In this document: positions 26,529-29,373 of the stretch, piece by piece
How the letters are laid out: each line of letters starts with the position of its first letter
Numbering within the stretch: the stretch's first letter is position 1
DNA from: an uncultured Collinsella sp.
GTDB taxonomy: Bacteria; Actinomycetota; Coriobacteriia; Coriobacteriales; Coriobacteriaceae
Assembly (NCBI GenBank): GCA_902465105.1
Contig: CABQLM010000019.1
Span: 1 to 29,373 of the forward strand
Direction of reading: 5' to 3'
DNA: 29,373 bases
Program-made: the position numbers and the translations under genes
Notes under the pieces: generated by a model
The model's input: the letters and a program-made list of their open reading frames with translations, nothing else
Told to the model about the DNA's origin: nothing
Database searches by the model: none

Positions 26529-28115
26529 CTAGTCCTGAGCCTTGATGCTCGGCAGGAGAATCTGAGCGAGGTAGTCGGTCTCGAGCTTGGTCGCAGCGTC
26601 GGCCTTGCCGTCTTTACCGACCAGTACGTTCTTGATCTGGCTATAGGTGTAGCGGTTGCCGGTCGTGAGCTCGATAAGCTCAACTGCAGTGTCCATGGGG
26701 TAGGTCGACACGGGGTCTTGCGTTCGTCCGTTGATGGTCTGGGGCACCACATACGGATAAACGGGGCCGCTGGCGTAGACGGTGTAGCCGTTGCCGAGGT
26801 TTGCCGCACCCAAAACCGCGTCGCCCTCATCGGGCGTAAAGCTCTCGCCGTCGCGCACCGTGACAAGCGTCACAAGCGACGTGTTCGTGTCGCCGTCCAG
26901 ATAAATGCACAGCGTGTTGCCGTTTTGCCAGGTTGCGACCTTGCCATACCACTCAACCGGAATATCGAGCTGATACAGGTCCGTTGCCTTATGCCGAGCA
27001 TCGGCATCGCGCGCGGCCTGCGCTTCGCTCGCGCTCACGGCATTGACGGCGGCGTCGCGCCGCGCGGTTGCCGCCTGCTGGAGCACCTTGGCGGTGGCGG
27101 CGGAGCTCGCGCCTCCCTCCTCGGCATATTTGGCCGCGGCATCGATCTGTTCGTCGGTCACTGTGTCTGCCGAAGGTACCTTAAGCTTAAAGGTGGCCTG
27201 GGCACTCAAATCCTGCCCGTCGCTCTTTACGCTGACCTGCGCCTTGGTGGTCGGCACGGTGTAAATGGTACCGTCGGCTGCGATGGGGGACCCAGCGATG
27301 GAGAGCGTATAGTCACCGGGCAGCAGCTTGATGCCGTGACCGTGCTCGTCAACGTAGAGTGTTTCGCTCACAGAAGAGCCGTCGGAGTCCTGGCCACTCA
27401 CCTGCACGGGGATCTTTGAGCCGGTGGAGCAGTCGAGCCCCGCGGCATGTACGCCAATTTGCACCGACATCATGGTATGGGCGTTTGCGGCAACCACGGC
27501 GGCCTGCTCTTGCTGATATCCGTTCCAGGCAGCATAGCCTGCGCCGCCGGCGACGAGCGCGACGGCAACAACGCCTGCCACCATCAGGTTGCGTCGCTTG
27601 GGCGACATCTTGCGGTGACGGGCCTCGGCTTCGTGTGCCGAGGGAACGGAGGGCAGGGGAATATCGCCCATGGCGATGGTCTCGTCCACGGCAGGTGCGG
27701 AGCCCAGGCCGGGAAGCTCGCGGGTGAGCGAGTCGTCGCCGGGCAGGTTGCTGAGCAACATAGTTTCTTCGTTGGAGTTCGTACTCGGCTGGTCGTTGGC
27801 CTTGGATTCGGAATAGGACGTCGCATCCTCAGCGTTGACGGTCCCCCCATCTTCGGTCGCGGCATCATCGGGGGCGGTGCCATCCGAGTCGGCGCTATCG
27901 CTGCGGGCGTTACCGGCGGCTTCGGCGTCAGTACCGCTATTTGCATCTTGTTCACCGTCGCCCGAATCGTCTTCGTGCACTTCGTCCTGCGCGTCGATAA
28001 ACGTCTCGTCAAACGCAATCTCGTCAAGCGAAATCCGGTCTAGGCTCTCCAAGGCCTCGGCGCACGCTTCTGCGTCTTGGGCCGCATCCACTTGGCCCAT
28101 CGTCTCATCTTTCAT
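26529..28115 (-). CDS. Uncharacterised membrane-anchored protein with acidic N terminus
   Basis: A 528-residue protein not assigned to a family. Residues 1-165 are acidic and low in complexity (many D, E, S, A), probably cytoplasmic and disordered. After the basic stretch RHRKMSPKRR comes one membrane helix at about 177-197, rich in alanine and valine. The rest, about 330 residues, should lie outside and includes a beta-rich segment (LYVDEHGHGIKLLPGDYTLSIAG, about 270-300) that looks like a carboxypeptidase-regulatory or PEGA-like fold, then an alanine-rich helix and a final mixed domain. The ATG at 28115 has GGGGGA upstream. The layout (inside tail, one span, outside domains) resembles envelope stress or cell-wall sensors such as TcaA, but the resemblance is only in architecture. 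Confidence 0.8.
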   Translation of the reverse strand: MKDETMGQVDAAQDAEACAEALESLDRISLDEIAFDETFIDAQDEVHEDDSGDGEQDANSGTDAEAAGNARSDSADSDGTAPDDAATEDGGTVNAEDATSYSESKANDQPSTNSNEETMLLSNLPGDDSLTRELPGLGSAPAVDETIAMGDIPLPSVPSAHEAEARHRKMSPKRRNLMVAGVVAVALVAGGAGYAAWNGYQQEQAAVVAANAHTMMSVQIGVHAAGLDCSTGSKIPVQVSGQDSDGSSVSETLYVDEHGHGIKLLPGDYTLSIAGSPIAADGTIYTVPTTKAQVSVKSDGQDLSAQATFKLKVPSADTVTDEQIDAAAKYAEEGGASSAATAKVLQQAATARRDAAVNAVSASEAQAARDADARHKATDLYQLDIPVEWYGKVATWQNGNTLCIYLDGDTNTSLVTLVTVRDGESFTPDEGDAVLGAANLGNGYTVYASGPVYPYVVPQTINGRTQDPVSTYPMDTAVELIELTTGNRYTYSQIKNVLVGKDGKADAATKLETDYLAQILLPSIKAQD

Positions 28116-28270
28116 ATATCCCCCAAGCTCAATATCGGGACAACAATGTACCCAAAAATAGGGCCATATAAAGCTGATGAACGATATGTCAGCCGATTTA
28201 ATCTGAGTTTCGATTTCACGGCGAAGACAGGCCACAATCCGGTTCTGTCGCTTTGGACGCGCGCAACAGC

Positions 28271-28310
28271 AAAAGCCCCCGGAAAGCAGACGAATCGCTT
28301 TCCGGGGGCT
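28271..28310 (-). terminator. Terminator of the DUF5692-like gene
   Basis: GCCCCCGGAAAGC pairs perfectly with GCTTTCCGGGGGC around a 9-base loop; on the minus strand TTTTGC follows. It lies about 65 bases past the stop codon at 28376. Confidence 0.85.
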
Positions 28311-28375
28311 GCACATGACGCAAGATTGCGGCGCCAACTAAGTACGCCTACATCCAAATGCGGGCGACGAACACG

Positions 28376-29373
28376 TTACTCGGCGTGTGCGTAATCCACC
28401 TTGGCGCGACGAGCGGTAGCCTTCTCCCAATCGCTGGTGCCCTCAAAGACATCCTGCTTGTAGGGATTGCGGCCGAGCTTCTTGGCGCGGTAGGCGATGT
28501 AGATGATCGCGGCGACGTTAGCGATCAGCGCGGCAATCGAGACCGCGGTAGCGGCGCCGGGGTCGAGCGTGGAGTGGGTCACAAAGATGGACTCCTCCTG
28601 GAAGTACGGGAACACCTGGGCAAACATGCACCAAATAGCCAGCGTAAAGGCGCGGTTCTGGATCCAGCCGCCCTTGTTCCAGATAAAGGCGGCGACGGTG
28701 GGCGCCAGCAGCAGCGCAAAGCCGCAGAACCAGGAGTGGGTGGGCAGGCAGTTGTAGGTGTAGCAGAAGTTCCAGATATCGTAGGCGATGATGTAGACCC
28801 AGGTCATGTCGGGCCACAGCATATCGGTCTGATCCTCGGAGGCGTAGACGCTCCACCAGCCGGTCATGCAGAAGATGTTGATGATACCGGCGATGCCGTT
28901 GAACACGTTGTTCCAACCGGCCAGCTGCGTGGCGCCCTCGGAGGTGACCCACGTGGACTCGCCCAGGACAAAGAAGTGATAGGCGCTCTCAAAGTCGGAA
29001 ACGACGGCGATCATGATGTTGATGGCAACGATCACAAACGGCCACGCGCGGAACCAATGCGCCTTGCCGATTTTGCCCCACTGGTACTTGATGGCAATGA
29101 AGCCCCAGCAGCCGGCCAGCGCCGCGTACACCTTGGCGTAGTGGAACCAGCTGTTCTGGTACACATGGGTAGGGTTGGTGAGTGCCCACTCGGCGCCCTG
29201 CGAAACGCCGATGGCGATGGCGATGCAGTAGATGGTCATCGCCAGCGGAGCCACACCAAAGATGATGGCCGCGCCGAGCTTGGTGCGGCGGCCGACCTCG
29301 TTGAGCACGATCAGGCCGATAAAGACCATCGCCCAGCCGGCCCAGTGGATAAGGGTATCGCTACCCCAAACAT
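28376..29373 (-). CDS. Multi-spanning membrane protein, DUF5692-like (5' end beyond window)
   Basis: The frame stays open to the window edge, coding at least 331 residues, so the N terminus is missing. Upstream of the internal methionine at 29329 the frame still reads VWGSDTLIHWAGWA, so that methionine is not the start. About eight to nine hydrophobic segments rich in tryptophan and other aromatics alternate with short loops. The C-terminal tail is basic (YRAKKLGRNPYKQDVFEG). The sequence resembles the DUF5692 family of Coriobacteriia and Firmicutes, whose function is unknown; aromatic membrane residues such as YIIAYDIWNFCYTYNCLPTHSW are striking. A terminator follows. The family name is given from memory and should be read as probable. 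Confidence 0.82.
   Translation of the reverse strand, partial: VWGSDTLIHWAGWAMVFIGLIVLNEVGRRTKLGAAIIFGVAPLAMTIYCIAIAIGVSQGAEWALTNPTHVYQNSWFHYAKVYAALAGCWGFIAIKYQWGKIGKAHWFRAWPFVIVAINIMIAVVSDFESAYHFFVLGESTWVTSEGATQLAGWNNVFNGIAGIINIFCMTGWWSVYASEDQTDMLWPDMTWVYIIAYDIWNFCYTYNCLPTHSWFCGFALLLAPTVAAFIWNKGGWIQNRAFTLAIWCMFAQVFPYFQEESIFVTHSTLDPGAATAVSIAALIANVAAIIYIAYRAKKLGRNPYKQDVFEGTSDWEKATARRAKVDYAHAE

Overview
The window reads as a stretch of chromosome from a high-GC Gram-positive gut bacterium of the class Coriobacteriia, most likely a Collinsella-type organism. This is inference from overall gene content, G+C-rich codon use, the DUF5692-like membrane protein, sortase-anchored surface proteins with a LANTG signal, and the Firmicutes/Coriobacteriia-type aconitase-family hydratase. 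No 16S rRNA or other definitive marker is present. No phage, insertion sequence or CRISPR array was found.

Layout. 1-1741: a lemA gene and a divergent TetR-type regulator. 1745-3667: tRNA-Ser(TGA), then one open frame joining the tRNA deaminase TadA to a glycerate kinase. 3668-4722: over 1 kb without protein genes, holding two large inverted repeats, the 4S signal recognition particle RNA with its promoter, and a nested inverted-repeat terminator. 4536-7206: a tandem duplication, each copy encoding a secreted coiled-coil surface protein with its own terminator and leader. 7318-11040: two subunits of a heterodimeric ABC exporter whose motifs predict one normal and one degenerate ATP site. 11168-11719: a small flavodoxin. 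11787-12159: hairpins including a perfect 30-bp inverted repeat. 12160-14460: an LtaS-like membrane sulfatase/phosphotransferase. 14675-15532: a nitroreductase. 15692-20431: a potassium cluster of Kup transporter, a small membrane protein, a short KdpD-type sensor kinase and KdpE. 20660-22960: an aconitase-family hydratase. 22976-23580: a dense non-coding region with a 22-bp inverted repeat, a terminator, a dispersed palindrome and a regular array of three palindromic units. 23581-26208: clpB. 26341-28115: a tiny charged protein and an uncharacterised membrane-anchored protein (opposite strands). 28376-29373: the 3' part of a multi-spanning DUF5692-like membrane protein that runs off the window.

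Most genes are housekeeping or envelope functions. The kup-kdpDE neighbourhood suggests local control of potassium uptake without a KdpFABC pump in view. The most unusual content is non-coding: the palindromic array upstream of clpB (three units, about 80-bp period, 19-bp arms, fixed 25-bp core spacing), and several long perfect inverted repeats after genes. The TadA-glycerate kinase fusion is the most unusual protein.
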